From Frigoribacterium sp. PhB24 (GTDB lineage: Bacteria > Actinomycetota > Actinomycetes > Actinomycetales > Microbacteriaceae), in the NCBI RefSeq assembly GCF_003755185.1, contig NZ_RKIC01000010.1, positions 310,001 through 374,000 of the forward strand: a stretch of 64,000 nucleotides of DNA. The letters run 5' to 3'. Positions 36,214 through 45,520 of this stretch are shown here, piece by piece. The stretch's first letter is position 1. Each line of letters starts with the position of its first letter. The notes under the pieces are model-generated. The model ran no database searches, was not told the DNA's origin, and was given only the letters and a program-made list of their open reading frames with translations. Made by a program: the position numbers and the translations under genes.

Positions 36214-37427
36214 GGGGTCACCGCCACGAGCAGTGGCACGCGTGCGGCGACGGTCGTGCCGCCGACCCCCGATGCGAGCTCGAGACGGCCGCCCGACAGC
36301 TCGAGCCGCTCGCGCAGTCCGTCGAGACCGAAGCCGGTCGACGCGACGGTCGGGTCGAACCCGGTGCCGTCGTCGGTCACGACCAGCACGGCCGAGCCAC
36401 CCGAGGTCGTGAGCGCCACCCGCGCCGCCGTCGAGGCGCTGTGCTTGCGGACGTTGGCCAGCGCCTCCTGGGTGCACCGCACCAGTACGACCTGCAGGTC
36501 GCGGGGGAGCGCGACCTCGGCCGCGTGGACCGTCACCTCGATGCCGCTCTCGCGCTCGAACCGCTCGCCGAGGCGACGCAGGGCCGCTGCGACGTCGGTG
36601 CCGGCCGGGCCGGACGACGCGGTCGCCGCGACGAGGGTGCGGGCCTCGGTCAGAGCCTCTCGGGCAGCGGCCTCGATCACGTCGAGCCGCTCGAGGGTCG
36701 TTGCGACGTCCCCGGAGGCGAGGGCGCCCCGGGTCTGCTGGGTGAGCATGACGACCCCGGTCAGGCTCTGGGCGATCGTGTCGTGGATCTCGCGGGCCAG
36801 CCGCTCGCGTTCGGCGCTCGTGCCGGCGTCGCGATGGCGGGCGGCGAGCTCGGCCTGGGCTTCGCGCAACTCGTCGAGCAGGCGGCCGCGCTCGGCGCCG
36901 ACGCGGGCGATGGTGGTGATCCACAGCCCGAGCGCGATGCTGAAGACGAGCGAGAGGCCCTCGCTGGTGGCGGCGGTCGCGACGGCCTCGGCAGACCAGC
37001 CGAGGCTGACGACGAACCCGACCGAGATGGCGAGGCAGAGCGCGACGTTGGCCACGATCGCGGAGCGGGGAGTCGGCAGCAGGGTCCAGAGCAACGGCAT
37101 GAGGAAGGCCTGGACGACGGCGAGCTCGGGGGTGGCCCCGACGGCGACGCCACCGACGACCACGAGGGCGACCACGGCCCCGACGGCCTGGAGCGACACG
37201 AGGCCGTCGTCGCGACGGACGACGGGCCGGGCGAGACCGAACCAGACGAGCAGCAGCGATCCGACGGCGACGAACGAGGCCGTGACGCGTCCGCTCGAGG
37301 ACGTCGTCGCCAGCACCACCAGCACCACCACCGTGCTGACGAGGCCGGCGTCCCACCAGCGCATCGAGATCGCGGTGCCCGACCCGGTGGGCGCCTCGGC
37401 CGGGGACCGGTCTCGGGGTTCGTCCAT
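36210..37427 (-). CDS. Sensor histidine kinase (HisKA_3 type)
   Basis: 405 residues: about five to six membrane segments in the first ~190 residues with almost no extracytoplasmic loop, a coiled linker (LLDELREAQAELAARHRD), HisKA_3 H-box REIHDTIAQSLTGVVM, and an HATPase with DDGTGFDP and GFGLDGLRERLEL. The absence of a sensor domain suggests membrane-located signal sensing. TAGCGT ends 7 nt before the ATG at 37427, so kinase-regulator expression may start separately from the exporter genes. Confidence 0.92.
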   Translation of the reverse strand: MDEPRDRSPAEAPTGSGTAISMRWWDAGLVSTVVVLVVLATTSSSGRVTASFVAVGSLLLVWFGLARPVVRRDDGLVSLQAVGAVVALVVVGGVAVGATPELAVVQAFLMPLLWTLLPTPRSAIVANVALCLAISVGFVVSLGWSAEAVATAATSEGLSLVFSIALGLWITTIARVGAERGRLLDELREAQAELAARHRDAGTSAERERLAREIHDTIAQSLTGVVMLTQQTRGALASGDVATTLERLDVIEAAAREALTEARTLVAATASSGPAGTDVAAALRRLGERFERESGIEVTVHAAEVALPRDLQVVLVRCTQEALANVRKHSASTAARVALTTSGGSAVLVVTDDGTGFDPTVASTGFGLDGLRERLELSGGRLELASGVGGTTVAARVPLLVAVTP

Positions 37428-37483
37428 GCCGATCACGCTAGCGGCCGTCGTCGGACGGCGGGGGACCGGTGATCGTCCATGGC

Positions 37484-38293
37484 TCAGGTGTCCTTCCTGA
37501 TCCAGCGGAAGGTCAGCGACGACGCGACGGCCCCGGCGACCAGCCAGACCGTCAGCCAGAGGGCCACGCCGGGCAGGTCCCACGAGCCACCGGCCTCGGC
37601 GGCCGAGAACGTGTCGGGCAGGAACACGCTGCGCATGCCCTGGGCCAGCCACTTCAAGGGGAAGACCGAGGCCACGGATCGCAGCCAGTCGGGTAGCTGG
37701 GTGAAGGGCAGGTAGACCCCCGAGATGAACTGCAGGACCAGCGTGATCGGGACGATGACGGCCGTGGCGCTCTTGCCGCTGCGGGGCACACGGGACAGGG
37801 CGATGCCGACCAACGACGAGGTCGCGATGCCGAGCAGGTAGACCCAGACGAGCGTCAGCCACGACCCGGCGTCGGTCGGCAACGGCACGCCGAAGACCAC
37901 CCGCGCCACCAGCACGAGCAGGGCCACCTGCAGCAGGCTCGTGACGAGCACCTGCCCGAACTTTCCCACGAAGTACGACCCGACCGGCAGGGGAGTGCCC
38001 GAAAGCCGCTTCAGGGTGCCGTCGCCGCGTTCGAGGGCGATGTCGACGGCGAGGTTCTGCACGCCCGAGAGCAGGATGCCGGCCGCGATCATGCCCGGGA
38101 GGTAGAACGCGGCGGCCCCCACCTCGGAGCCGTCCGGCCGGGTGCCGAACGAGCCCGACGCGCTGAACGCCGTCGAGAAGATCGCCAGCATCACGACCGG
38201 GAACAAGAACGTGAAGAACACCGTGTCTCCTGCCCGGAAGTATCCCCGGACCTCGTACCGGGTGCGGCTCAGCCCGAGTGCCAGCGTCCTCAC
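37484..38293 (-). CDS. ABC-2 type exporter permease
   Basis: 269-residue membrane protein with six predicted segments; TVFFTFLFPVVMLAIFSTAF and the late LQFISGVYLPFTQLPDWLRSVASVFPL are ABC-2 (DrrB-like) hallmarks. GTG overlaps the ATPase stop by four bases. Substrate unknown. Confidence 0.88.
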   Translation of the reverse strand: MRTLALGLSRTRYEVRGYFRAGDTVFFTFLFPVVMLAIFSTAFSASGSFGTRPDGSEVGAAAFYLPGMIAAGILLSGVQNLAVDIALERGDGTLKRLSGTPLPVGSYFVGKFGQVLVTSLLQVALLVLVARVVFGVPLPTDAGSWLTLVWVYLLGIATSSLVGIALSRVPRSGKSATAVIVPITLVLQFISGVYLPFTQLPDWLRSVASVFPLKWLAQGMRSVFLPDTFSAAEAGGSWDLPGVALWLTVWLVAGAVASSLTFRWIRKDT

Positions 38294-39210
38294 GAGAGCG
38301 CTCCGGACGAGGAGGCGCGGTGCCCGTCCCCGGTGCTCGTCGCGTCGGCCGTCCCGTCCGCCGCCTGCTCGACGGTCGCGACCAGCCCGAGGTACACGTC
38401 CTCCAGCGACGGCCGGATGACCTCGAGCGAGCGGGGCTCGCCTCCGCGGGCGTGCAGGTCGGCGACCAGGGCGCCCGGTTCGGAGGTGCGGACGTCGTGC
38501 CGTCCGTGCTCGTCGATCCAGGTGACGCGAGGCGTGCGCGCCTCCTCGTCCCCGAGCTCGTCGGGTCGCCCCTGGGCGACGAGCCGGCCTCGCGCGATCA
38601 CCGCGACGCGGTCGCTCAGCTGCGCCGCCTCGTCGAGGTAGTGCGTCGTGAGGACGATGCTCGTGCCGTCCTCCGACAGCGACCGGATCAGCTGCCAGAA
38701 CCGTCGCCGGGCCTCGGGGTCGAAGCCCGTGGTCGGTTCGTCGAGGAAGAGCAGCTCGGGGCGGCCCACGACGCCCAGTGCCACGTCGACGCGACGCCGT
38801 TGCCCACCGGAGAGCGACCGGATTCGTGCGCCCGCCTTCGCCTCGAGTCCGACGGCCGCGATCACCTCGTCGACGTCGCGCGGGTCGGGGTAGAAGCCGG
38901 CGAAGTGGGCGAGCTGCTCACGGACCGTGGCCGTCCCCTGTTCGCCGGACGTCTGCAGCACGATGCCGAGGCGTGCCTTCCAGTCGAGACCGCCGTGCTG
39001 CGGGTCGGTGCCGAGCACCGAGACCTCGCCGCCGGACCGGTCGCGGTAGCCCTCGAGGATCTCGATGGTGGTCGACTTGCCGGCACCGTTCGGGCCGAGC
39101 AGGCCGAGGGTCTCGCCCGCGGCGACCTCGAACGAGATGCCGTGCAGGGCCGTGGCGGTGCCGTAGGTCTTGGTGAGGTCGCGCACTCGCACGACGGGAT
39201 CGGGGGTCAT
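38290..39210 (-). CDS. ABC exporter ATP-binding protein (DrrA-like)
   Basis: 306-residue ATPase: Walker A GPNGAGKST, Q-loop VLQTSGEQ, signature LSGGQRRRVDVAL, Walker B LLFLDEPTTGFDP, H-loop LTTHYLDEA. A C-terminal ~90-residue domain follows, as in DrrA-type exporters. The last residues (HRASSSGALS) come from an AGGAGGCGCG copy (38310-38319); another copy is at 38537-38546. ATG at 39210. Confidence 0.92.
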   Translation of the reverse strand: MTPDPVVRVRDLTKTYGTATALHGISFEVAAGETLGLLGPNGAGKSTTIEILEGYRDRSGGEVSVLGTDPQHGGLDWKARLGIVLQTSGEQGTATVREQLAHFAGFYPDPRDVDEVIAAVGLEAKAGARIRSLSGGQRRRVDVALGVVGRPELLFLDEPTTGFDPEARRRFWQLIRSLSEDGTSIVLTTHYLDEAAQLSDRVAVIARGRLVAQGRPDELGDEEARTPRVTWIDEHGRHDVRTSEPGALVADLHARGGEPRSLEVIRPSLEDVYLGLVATVEQAADGTADATSTGDGHRASSSGALS

Positions 39211-39310
39211 GGCTCCAGCGTGCGCGTCGGCGGCCCCGCGCACCAGGCCCGACCGGTCGAGGCCGGGTCCACCGATCGGTGGACCCGGCCTCGGGAGGGT
39301 GCGGGACGGC

Positions 39311-40513
39311 TCAGGCGAACAGACGCTGGAGGCGGCGGACGCCCTCGAGCAGCTCGTCGTCGCCGAGGGCGTACGACAGGCGGAGGTACCCGCTGGGGCC
39401 GAAGGCCTCACCGGGCACCGTCGCGACGTCGGCCTGCTCGAGGATCAGGTCGGCGAGCTCCAGTGACGTGGTCGGCGTCACGCCACCCCACTCGCGACCG
39501 AGCAGGCCCTGCACGTCCGGGTAGACGTAGAAAGCGCCTTCGGGGGTGGGGGTCACGACCCCGTCGATCCGGTTCAGCTCTCGCACGATCGTGCTGCGGC
39601 GGGCGTCGAAGGCGACGCGCATGGCCTCGACCTCGTCCTGCGGGCCGCTGAGCGCCGCCAGGGCCGCGCGCTGCGAGACGTTCGAGACGTTCGAGGTGAG
39701 GTGGGACTGGAGGTTCGCGGCACCCTTGATCACGTCGGTCGGGCCGATCATCCAGCCGACCCGCCAGCCGGTCATCGCGTAGGTCTTCGCGACGCCGTTG
39801 ACGAGGATCGTCCGGTCGGCCAGCTCGGGCACGGCCTGCGTGATCGAGGTGGCCGTCACGCCGTCGTAGGTGAGGTTCTGGTAGATCTCGTCGGTGATCA
39901 CCCAGACGCCGGCGTCGAGGGCCCACCGACCGACGGCCTCGACCTCGTCGGGCGAGTAGACCGCCCCGGTCGGGTTCGACGGAGAGCAGAACAGCAACAC
40001 CTTGGTGCGCTCGGTGCGGGCGGCCTCGAGCTGGTCGACGGTGACCTTGTAGCCCTGGTCGGCACCGGCGAAGACCTCGACGGTGACGCCGCCGGCCAGG
40101 GCGATGGCCTCGGGGTAGGTCGTCCAGTAGGGCGCGGGCAGCAGGACTTCGTCCCCGTCGTCGAGGAGTGCCTGGAAGGCCTGGTAAACGGCCTGCTTGC
40201 CACCGTTCGTGACGATCACCTGGGACGTCGACACCGTGGTGCCGCTGTCGCGGAGGGTCTTCGCGACGATGGCCTCGCGCAGCTCGGGCAGGCCGGCCGC
40301 GGCCGAGTAGCGGTGGTTGCGCGGGTCACGGGCGGCGGCGACGGCCGCCTCGACGATGTGGTCGGGCGTGGGGAAGTTGGGCTCGCCCGGGCCGTAGCTG
40401 ATGATCGGCCGGCCCTCGGCCAGTAGGGCCTTGGCCTTCGCGTCGACGGCCAACGTGGCCGATTCGGCGATCGACGAGATACGGGACGAGAGACGGCGCA
40501 CGGTCGGGGTCAC
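39311..40513 (-). CDS. Pyridoxal-phosphate aminotransferase, aspartate aminotransferase type (AspC/AspB family I)
   Basis: 400-residue fold-type I aminotransferase. Motifs: [37 protein letters not shown] (Asn for PLP), [11 protein letters not shown] (Asp), [17 protein letters not shown] (Schiff-base Lys) and C-terminal [12 protein letters not shown] (Arg). Typical of the Ib aspartate/prephenate aminotransferases encoded before tRNA-Trp-secE in related actinobacteria. GTG at 40513 chosen because TAGGCT on the minus strand ends 7 nt upstream; earlier in-frame sequence looks non-coding. Confidence 0.92.
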   Translation of the reverse strand: MTPTVRRLSSRISSIAESATLAVDAKAKALLAEGRPIISYGPGEPNFPTPDHIVEAAVAAARDPRNHRYSAAAGLPELREAIVAKTLRDSGTTVSTSQVIVTNGGKQAVYQAFQALLDDGDEVLLPAPYWTTYPEAIALAGGVTVEVFAGADQGYKVTVDQLEAARTERTKVLLFCSPSNPTGAVYSPDEVEAVGRWALDAGVWVITDEIYQNLTYDGVTATSITQAVPELADRTILVNGVAKTYAMTGWRVGWMIGPTDVIKGAANLQSHLTSNVSNVSQRAALAALSGPQDEVEAMRVAFDARRSTIVRELNRIDGVVTPTPEGAFYVYPDVQGLLGREWGGVTPTTSLELADLILEQADVATVPGEAFGPSGYLRLSYALGDDELLEGVRRLQRLFA

Positions 40514-40593
40514 GCGGGTCAGCCTAGCGGGGGTGCCACCGGGCCGGACAGGCCCGGTCCCGGCGTGTGGGTGGGTCGCCGCACGGCCCGGCT

Positions 40594-40622
40594 TTGCACG
40601 CACCCGCCGCTTCGCCTACACT
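40594..40622 (+). promoter_or_regulatory. Promoter of tRNA-Trp (secE-nusG) unit
   Basis: TTGCAC (40594-40599) and TACACT (40617-40622) separated by 17 nt, a near-consensus housekeeping promoter and one of the best in the window. Transcription would begin near 40629, about 118 nt before tRNA-Trp. The rest of 40514-40746 contains no gene. Confidence 0.7.
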
Positions 40623-40746
40623 TGACGAGGCGATCGAATGCGCCAAGCTTCAGCGCGCCTCTGCAGTCCGGTTCACCAACAGCCGGCTTCGAGAGGCAGG
40701 GCCTCCGGGCCCGACCGAGAGGTCATCTGAAGGGCGTCGATCCCAT

Positions 40747-40819
40747 AGGGCGGTGGCTCAATTGGTAGAGCAGCGGTCTCCAAAACCGCAGGTTGCAGGT
40801 TCGAGTCCTGTCCGCCCTG
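40747..40819 (+). tRNA. tRNA-Trp (CCA)
   Basis: Acceptor AGGGCGG/CCGCCCT, anticodon loop CTCCAAA giving CCA, T-loop GGTTCGAGTCC. 84 bp before secE, the usual actinobacterial position. The 3' CCA is not encoded. Confidence 0.97.
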
Positions 40820-40903
40820 CAGCCCGGCTGTGTTCTTCATGACACGGTGATCACACACAGATACGGACACAGGCCCTCGGGCCGAGCTCGGAAGGTCGGA
40901 ACA

Positions 40904-41185
40904 GTGGCGAGAAAAGACGTTGACGTCCCCAGTGAAGACGTCGTCGAGAAGGCGAAGAGCGACGGTGCGACGCGCCGCAGCCCCTTCGCCCGCATCGCGT
41001 TGTTCATCCGCCAGGTGATCGCCGAGCTCAAGAAGGTCGTCACGCCGACCCGCAAAGAGCTGCTCAGCTACACCGGCGTCGTGCTGGTCTTCGTGGTCAT
41101 CATGATGGCCCTCGTCTCCCTGCTCGACCTGGTGTTCGGTACGGGCGTCGGCTACGTCTTCGGCAACGGCCCTACCGGCAGCTGA
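40904..41185 (+). CDS. secE: Preprotein translocase subunit SecE
   Basis: 93-residue single-span subunit of the SecYEG channel. Conserved FIRQVIAELKKVVTPTRKEL precedes the membrane segment TGVVLVFVVIMMALVSLLDLVF. GTG start at 40904. Lies between tRNA-Trp and nusG as in most bacteria. Confidence 0.95.
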   Translation: MARKDVDVPSEDVVEKAKSDGATRRSPFARIALFIRQVIAELKKVVTPTRKELLSYTGVVLVFVVIMMALVSLLDLVFGTGVGYVFGNGPTGS

Positions 41186-41280
41186 CGCGCCACCCACCGG
41201 CCGACTCCCCGAGCATCACGTGAGCGGGTCCCGTGCCATCGAGCACGTGCACCCGACAACCCCGATCGAAAGAAGAACCC

Positions 41281-42375
41281 TTGCCTGACAACGAGCGCGA
41301 CGACATCGACCTCGCCACCGCTGCCGAGCAGTCCTCCGAGGTCGAAGAGGCCCAAGAGGGCGGCACGCTGGCCGCCGACGAGGACGCCGTCGAGCCCGCC
41401 GAGTCCGAGGCCCTCTCGGTCGTCGACGAGGGCGACTCCGGTTCGACCGACACGAGCGACCTCGACGGTCTGCTCGACACGCTGGCCGAGGCGCGCGACC
41501 CCGAGGCCGACGCGATCGTCGACGACGCCCTCGACATCGACGACGCCTTCGAGGCCGAGGCGGCTGTCGAGGCGACCGACGACGAGGCCGACTCCGAGGC
41601 CGAGCAGGCCGGCGACGAGGGCGACGCCCCCGCCGCGAACGCCGTCGTCGCCGAGGCCGAGCAGTCCGTCCAGGACGCCGACGCCGAGATCGCGCACGAC
41701 GACGTCGACGTCGACGTGTCCGCCACCGAGGTCGAGGACGACGAGCCCGCCGAGGTCGACCCCTACGAGGCCTTCCGTTACGAGCTGCGCGGCAAGCCCG
41801 GCAAGTGGTACGTCATCCACTCCTACGCCGGCTTCGAGCGTCGCGTGAAGCAGAACATCGAGAACCGCATGGTCTCGATGACCATGGAGGACTACATCTA
41901 CCAGGTAGAGGTCCCGATGGAAGACGTCGTCGAGATCAAGAACGGGCAGCGCAAGCTCGTCACCCGCGTCCGCATCCCCGGCTACGTGCTCGTGCGTCTC
42001 GACCTCAACGAGGACAGCTGGTCCGTCGTCCGTCACACCCCCGGCGTCACCGGCTTCGTGGGCAACGCCCACAACCCCACGCCGCTGCGGTTCGAAGAGG
42101 CCTTCAACATGTTGAAGAGCCTCGTCCAGGTCGACACCACCCCGGCCCCCGCCAAGGGCGGTGCCAAGGGCGGCAAGCAGGCTCAGCGGGTCATCCCCGC
42201 CGAGGTCGACTTCGAGATCGGCGAGACGATCACGATCAAAGAGGGGTCCTTCGCCGGACTTCCCGGTACGATCAACGAGATCAAGCCCGAGAGCGGCAAG
42301 CTCACCGTGCTGGTCTCGCTGTTCGAGCGCGAGACGCCGGTCGAGCTCAGCTTCGACCAGGTCACGAAGCTCTAG
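41281..42375 (+). CDS. nusG: Transcription termination/antitermination protein NusG with long acidic N-terminal extension
   Basis: 364 residues, about twice the length of E. coli NusG. Residues ~1-160 are extremely acidic and Ala-rich (for example DALDIDDAFEAEAAVEATDD). The NGN domain starts at GKWYVIHSYAGFERRVKQNI (~174) and the KOW domain at FEIGETITIKEGSFAGLPGT (~313). NusG binds RNA polymerase and links it to Rho or ribosomes. TTG start at 41281 after a weak purine-rich site (AAAGAAGAA). Acidic extensions are known in actinobacterial NusG proteins, but this one is on the long side. Confidence 0.95.
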   Translation: MPDNERDDIDLATAAEQSSEVEEAQEGGTLAADEDAVEPAESEALSVVDEGDSGSTDTSDLDGLLDTLAEARDPEADAIVDDALDIDDAFEAEAAVEATDDEADSEAEQAGDEGDAPAANAVVAEAEQSVQDADAEIAHDDVDVDVSATEVEDDEPAEVDPYEAFRYELRGKPGKWYVIHSYAGFERRVKQNIENRMVSMTMEDYIYQVEVPMEDVVEIKNGQRKLVTRVRIPGYVLVRLDLNEDSWSVVRHTPGVTGFVGNAHNPTPLRFEEAFNMLKSLVQVDTTPAPAKGGAKGGKQAQRVIPAEVDFEIGETITIKEGSFAGLPGTINEIKPESGKLTVLVSLFERETPVELSFDQVTKL

Positions 42376-42480
42376 CCACACACCCCCAAGTTTTCAGATC
42401 ACCGGAGTCCGCGCCGCGGGCCACCGGGAGAGCAGCTCGCGACCGCGATCGGCTCGAACCCCACAAGAAGGAAAAGAACA

Positions 42481-42912
42481 ATGGCACCGAAAAAGAAGGT
42501 CACGGGTCTGATCAAGCTTCAGATCAACGCCGGCGCCGCGAACCCCGCCCCGCCCATCGGCCCGGCCCTGGGTCAGCACGGCGTGAACATCATGGAGTTC
42601 TGCAAGGCGTACAACGCGGCCACCGAGTCGCAGCGCGGCAACGTCGTCCCCGTCGAGATCACCGTCTACGAGGACCGCTCGTTCACGTTCATCTTGAAGA
42701 CCCCGCCCGCCGCCGAGCTCATCAAGAAGGCCGCCGGCGTCGCCAAGGGTTCGGGCACCCCGCACACCACCAAGGTCGGCAAGCTGACCATGGACCAGGT
42801 GCGCGAGATCGCGACGACCAAGCAGGCCGACCTGAACGCCAACGACATCGACGCCGCGGCGAAGATCATCGCCGGCACGGCCCGCTCCATGGGCATCACG
42901 GTCGACGCCTAA
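42481..42912 (+). CDS. rplK: 50S ribosomal protein L11
   Basis: 143-residue ribosomal protein binding the GTPase centre of 23S rRNA. Hallmarks: [38 protein letters not shown], and the C-terminal [11 protein letters not shown]. Shine-Dalgarno AAGGAAA. Followed by rplA. Confidence 0.98.
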   Translation: MAPKKKVTGLIKLQINAGAANPAPPIGPALGQHGVNIMEFCKAYNAATESQRGNVVPVEITVYEDRSFTFILKTPPAAELIKKAAGVAKGSGTPHTTKVGKLTMDQVREIATTKQADLNANDIDAAAKIIAGTARSMGITVDA

Positions 42913-42925
42913 GCAGCACCCCTCC

Positions 42926-42946
42926 GTGCAGGCGACCCGCCTGCAC
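42926..42946 (+). promoter_or_regulatory. Hairpin between rplK and rplA
   Basis: GTGCAGGCG pairs with CGCCTGCAC around a 3-nt loop, in the 100-bp rplK-rplA gap. It could be part of an L1 mRNA-binding (autoregulation) site or a pause/processing hairpin. No T-tract follows, so full termination is unlikely. Confidence 0.5.
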
Positions 42947-43012
42947 GACCCTGACATCAGTGGGAGAGCCGGCCAGGCTCGCAACCACGTCCCCAGTACG
43001 AAGAGGTCCAAC

Positions 43013-43702
43013 ATGGCTCAGAAGTCCAAGGCGTACCGCGCCGCTGCCGAGAAGATCGAGGCAGGCAAGTTCTACAGCACCAGCGAGGCCGTCGCCGTCG
43101 CTCGCGAGACCGGCTCGAAGAAGTTCGACTCGACCGTCGAGGTCGCGTTGAAGCTCGGCGTCGACCCCCGCAAGGCCGACCAGATGGTGCGCGGCACCGT
43201 CATCCTGCCGCACGGCACGGGCAAGACCGCCCGCGTCATCGTCTTCGCGACGGGTGCCGCCGCCGAGGCCGCCATCGCGGCCGGTGCCGACGAGGTCGGT
43301 GGCGACGAGCTCATCGAGAAGGTCGCCGGCGGCTACACGTCGTTCGACTCGGCCGTCTCGACCCCCGAGCTCATGGGCAAGGTCGGTCGTCTGGGTAAGG
43401 TCCTCGGCCCCCGCGGCCTCATGCCCAACCCGAAGACCGGCACCGTGACCCCCAACGTCGCGCAGGCCGTCAACGACATCAAGGGCGGAAAGATCGAATT
43501 CCGTGTCGACAAGCACAGCAACGTGCACTTCGTCATCGGCAAGGCCGGCTTCTCGGAAGAGCAGCTCAACACCAACCTCGACGCCGCCCTCGAAGAGGTC
43601 GTCCGTCTGAAGCCGTCCTCGTCCAAGGGTCGTTACATCACCAAGGGCACGCTGTCGACGACCTTCGGTCCCGGCATCCCCCTCGACATCAACGTCTTCT
43701 AG
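43013..43702 (+). CDS. rplA: 50S ribosomal protein L1
   Basis: 229-residue L1; [21 protein letters not shown] start, [19 protein letters not shown] and [16 protein letters not shown] are diagnostic. ATG at 43013 after AAGAGG. Followed by a strong terminator, ending the secE-nusG-rplK-rplA block; rplJL is 18 kb away. Confidence 0.98.
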   Translation: MAQKSKAYRAAAEKIEAGKFYSTSEAVAVARETGSKKFDSTVEVALKLGVDPRKADQMVRGTVILPHGTGKTARVIVFATGAAAEAAIAAGADEVGGDELIEKVAGGYTSFDSAVSTPELMGKVGRLGKVLGPRGLMPNPKTGTVTPNVAQAVNDIKGGKIEFRVDKHSNVHFVIGKAGFSEEQLNTNLDAALEEVVRLKPSSSKGRYITKGTLSTTFGPGIPLDINVF

Positions 43703-43733
43703 GTCCATCCGACCCCGAAGACCTCGTGTCGCC

Positions 43734-43769
43734 CGAAGGCCGTCCCACTCTCGAGTGGGGCGGCCTTCG
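43734..43769 (+). terminator. Terminator after rplA
   Basis: CGAAGGCCG-T-CCCACTC pairs with GAGTGGG-G-CGGCCTTCG around a 2-nt centre, giving a 17-position stem (one T-G pair), 31 nt after the rplA stop. Confidence 0.88.
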
Positions 43770-43823
43770 TCGTCGCCCCGCCCGTGGTCGGGTGAGGAGG
43801 TGCGGGTGGGGCACCATGGGCAG

Positions 43824-44360
43824 ATGACCGTCACCGTGCGCCCCGCCCTCCCCTCCGACGCCGCCCTGCTCGCCGAGGTCGCGGCCGTGACCTTCCCGCT
43901 CGCCTGCCCGCCCGGGTCCGACCTGGCCGACATCGCCCGGGTCGTCACGACGGTGCTCTCCGAGGAGGCCTTCGCGCGCTACCTGGTCGACGACACCCGC
44001 ACCGTGCTGCTGGCCGTCGACCCCACGGCCCCAGGGGCTCTGGGGTACAGCATGATGATCGCGGGTGATCCGGTCGACGCCGACGTGGCGGCAGCCGTGT
44101 CGTCCCGGCCGACCGTCGAGCTCAGCAAGTTCTACGTCATGCCTCAGGGGCACGGCACCGGGGCGGCCTCGACCCTGATGGCCGCGACCGTCGAGGCAGC
44201 CCGCGCGACCGGCGCCTCCTCGGTCTGGCTCGGCGTCAACCAGCAGAACGAGCGCGCACTCCGCTTCTACGCCAAGCACGGTCTCGTCGAGGTCGGCACG
44301 AAGGCGTTCGCCCTCGGAGACGACCTGCAGCAGGACTTCGTCCTCGAGCGTCGGATCTAG
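43824..44360 (+). CDS. GNAT family N-acetyltransferase
   Basis: 178-residue acetyltransferase; acetyl-CoA motif A is FYVMPQGHGTGAASTLMAA (~104-122), followed by ARATGASSVWLGVNQQNERALRFYAKHGL. Substrate unknown. ATG at 43824 chosen since earlier in-frame sequence overlaps the rplA terminator. A GCGCCTCCT motif copy lies at 44212-44220. Confidence 0.88.
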   Translation: MTVTVRPALPSDAALLAEVAAVTFPLACPPGSDLADIARVVTTVLSEEAFARYLVDDTRTVLLAVDPTAPGALGYSMMIAGDPVDADVAAAVSSRPTVELSKFYVMPQGHGTGAASTLMAATVEAARATGASSVWLGVNQQNERALRFYAKHGLVEVGTKAFALGDDLQQDFVLERRI

Positions 44361-44407
44361 TCGGACCGGCGCCGAGCCGGGCCCGTCCGTCCGTGCCGAG
44401 GGGCCGG

Positions 44408-45394
44408 TCAGGCGGCCTCGGAATCGTCCGTGACGCTCAGCACGAGTTTGCCGCGGGTGTGCGACCGCTCGAGACGGGTGTGGGCGTCACGAGCGTCGGC
44501 CAGGTCGTACACCTCGTCGACGTGGACACGGACGTCGCCCGAGTCGAGCAGGCGCGAGATGATCGCCAACGTGGCGCCGTCGGGTGAGACGGCGAAGCCG
44601 GTCGACCGGACGCCGGCCTGCGCCGCCTTCTCGGCGAAGGCGGTGCCCGAGGCGAGCGGGGCGTGGACGGCGAGTCCGCCGGCCCGCAGCAGTCGCAGCG
44701 ACCGGTCGGCCTCGACGTCCTCGTCGACCAGGTTGATCACGACGTCGACCTGGCGGACGCTGCGGTCGACGTCGGCAGCGCCGTAGTCGACGACCTCGGC
44801 GGCGCCGAGCTCGCGGAGCCAGGCCGAGTTGCCCCGTGAGCCGGTCGCGACGACGTGCGCCCCGAAGTACGAGGCGAACTGCACGGCGAAGTGCCCGACC
44901 CCGCCGGCACCGGCGTTGATCAGCACGCGCTGGCCCTCGTGCGCCTTGGCGACGTCGACGACCATGCCCCACGCCGTGAGCGCCGCGAGAGGTACGGCGG
45001 CGGCCTCCAGGTGCGACAGGGCCGCCGGCTTCCGGGCCACCGACAGCGAGGGCACGCTGATGTACTCGGCGTAGCTGCCACCGGAGCGCGGACACGGGGC
45101 CATGCCGTAGACCGCGTCGCCCGGACTCAGCGGATGGGCGGCGTACGGCGTCTCGACGACGACGCCACTGAAGTCGTGGCCGAGCACGGCCGGGAACGAG
45201 GGGATCGCGTCACTGTCGCCCCGACCGGCCCGGGTCTCGAGGTCGAAGCGGTTGACCCCGGCGGCGACCACGCGCACGAGCACCTCGGCGTTGACCCGTC
45301 GCGGGTAGGGCACGTCCGCGGCGACGAGTTGCTCGGGCCCCCCGGTCCTCTCGATCACCATGGCACGCATCGTCGTGTGCATCGTCCTGTCCAT
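44408..45394 (-). CDS. NADP-dependent zinc-independent alcohol dehydrogenase/quinone oxidoreductase (MDR superfamily)
   Basis: 328-residue MDR enzyme: N-terminal catalytic fold with LGHDFSGVVVE, then NADP site INAGAGGVGHFAVQFASYFG (~150-170). No structural-zinc cysteine cluster is seen, fitting quinone-oxidoreductase-like members. ATG at 45394 chosen for the AGGGG site upstream; ATGs at 45382 and 45370 are alternatives. Substrate unknown. Confidence 0.85.
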   Translation of the reverse strand: MDRTMHTTMRAMVIERTGGPEQLVAADVPYPRRVNAEVLVRVVAAGVNRFDLETRAGRGDSDAIPSFPAVLGHDFSGVVVETPYAAHPLSPGDAVYGMAPCPRSGGSYAEYISVPSLSVARKPAALSHLEAAAVPLAALTAWGMVVDVAKAHEGQRVLINAGAGGVGHFAVQFASYFGAHVVATGSRGNSAWLRELGAAEVVDYGAADVDRSVRQVDVVINLVDEDVEADRSLRLLRAGGLAVHAPLASGTAFAEKAAQAGVRSTGFAVSPDGATLAIISRLLDSGDVRVHVDEVYDLADARDAHTRLERSHTRGKLVLSVTDDSEAA

Positions 45395-45520
45395 CGTCGG
45401 CCCCTGTCGGCTCGTGCGCGCCGTGGTTCGGGCGCGGTGCTGACGCCAGTCAACGGGACGCATGAGTCACCCGTGTTTCGCGGGTGTCACCGACCGGGAA
45501 ACGATGGGTACGGTGAGCAC

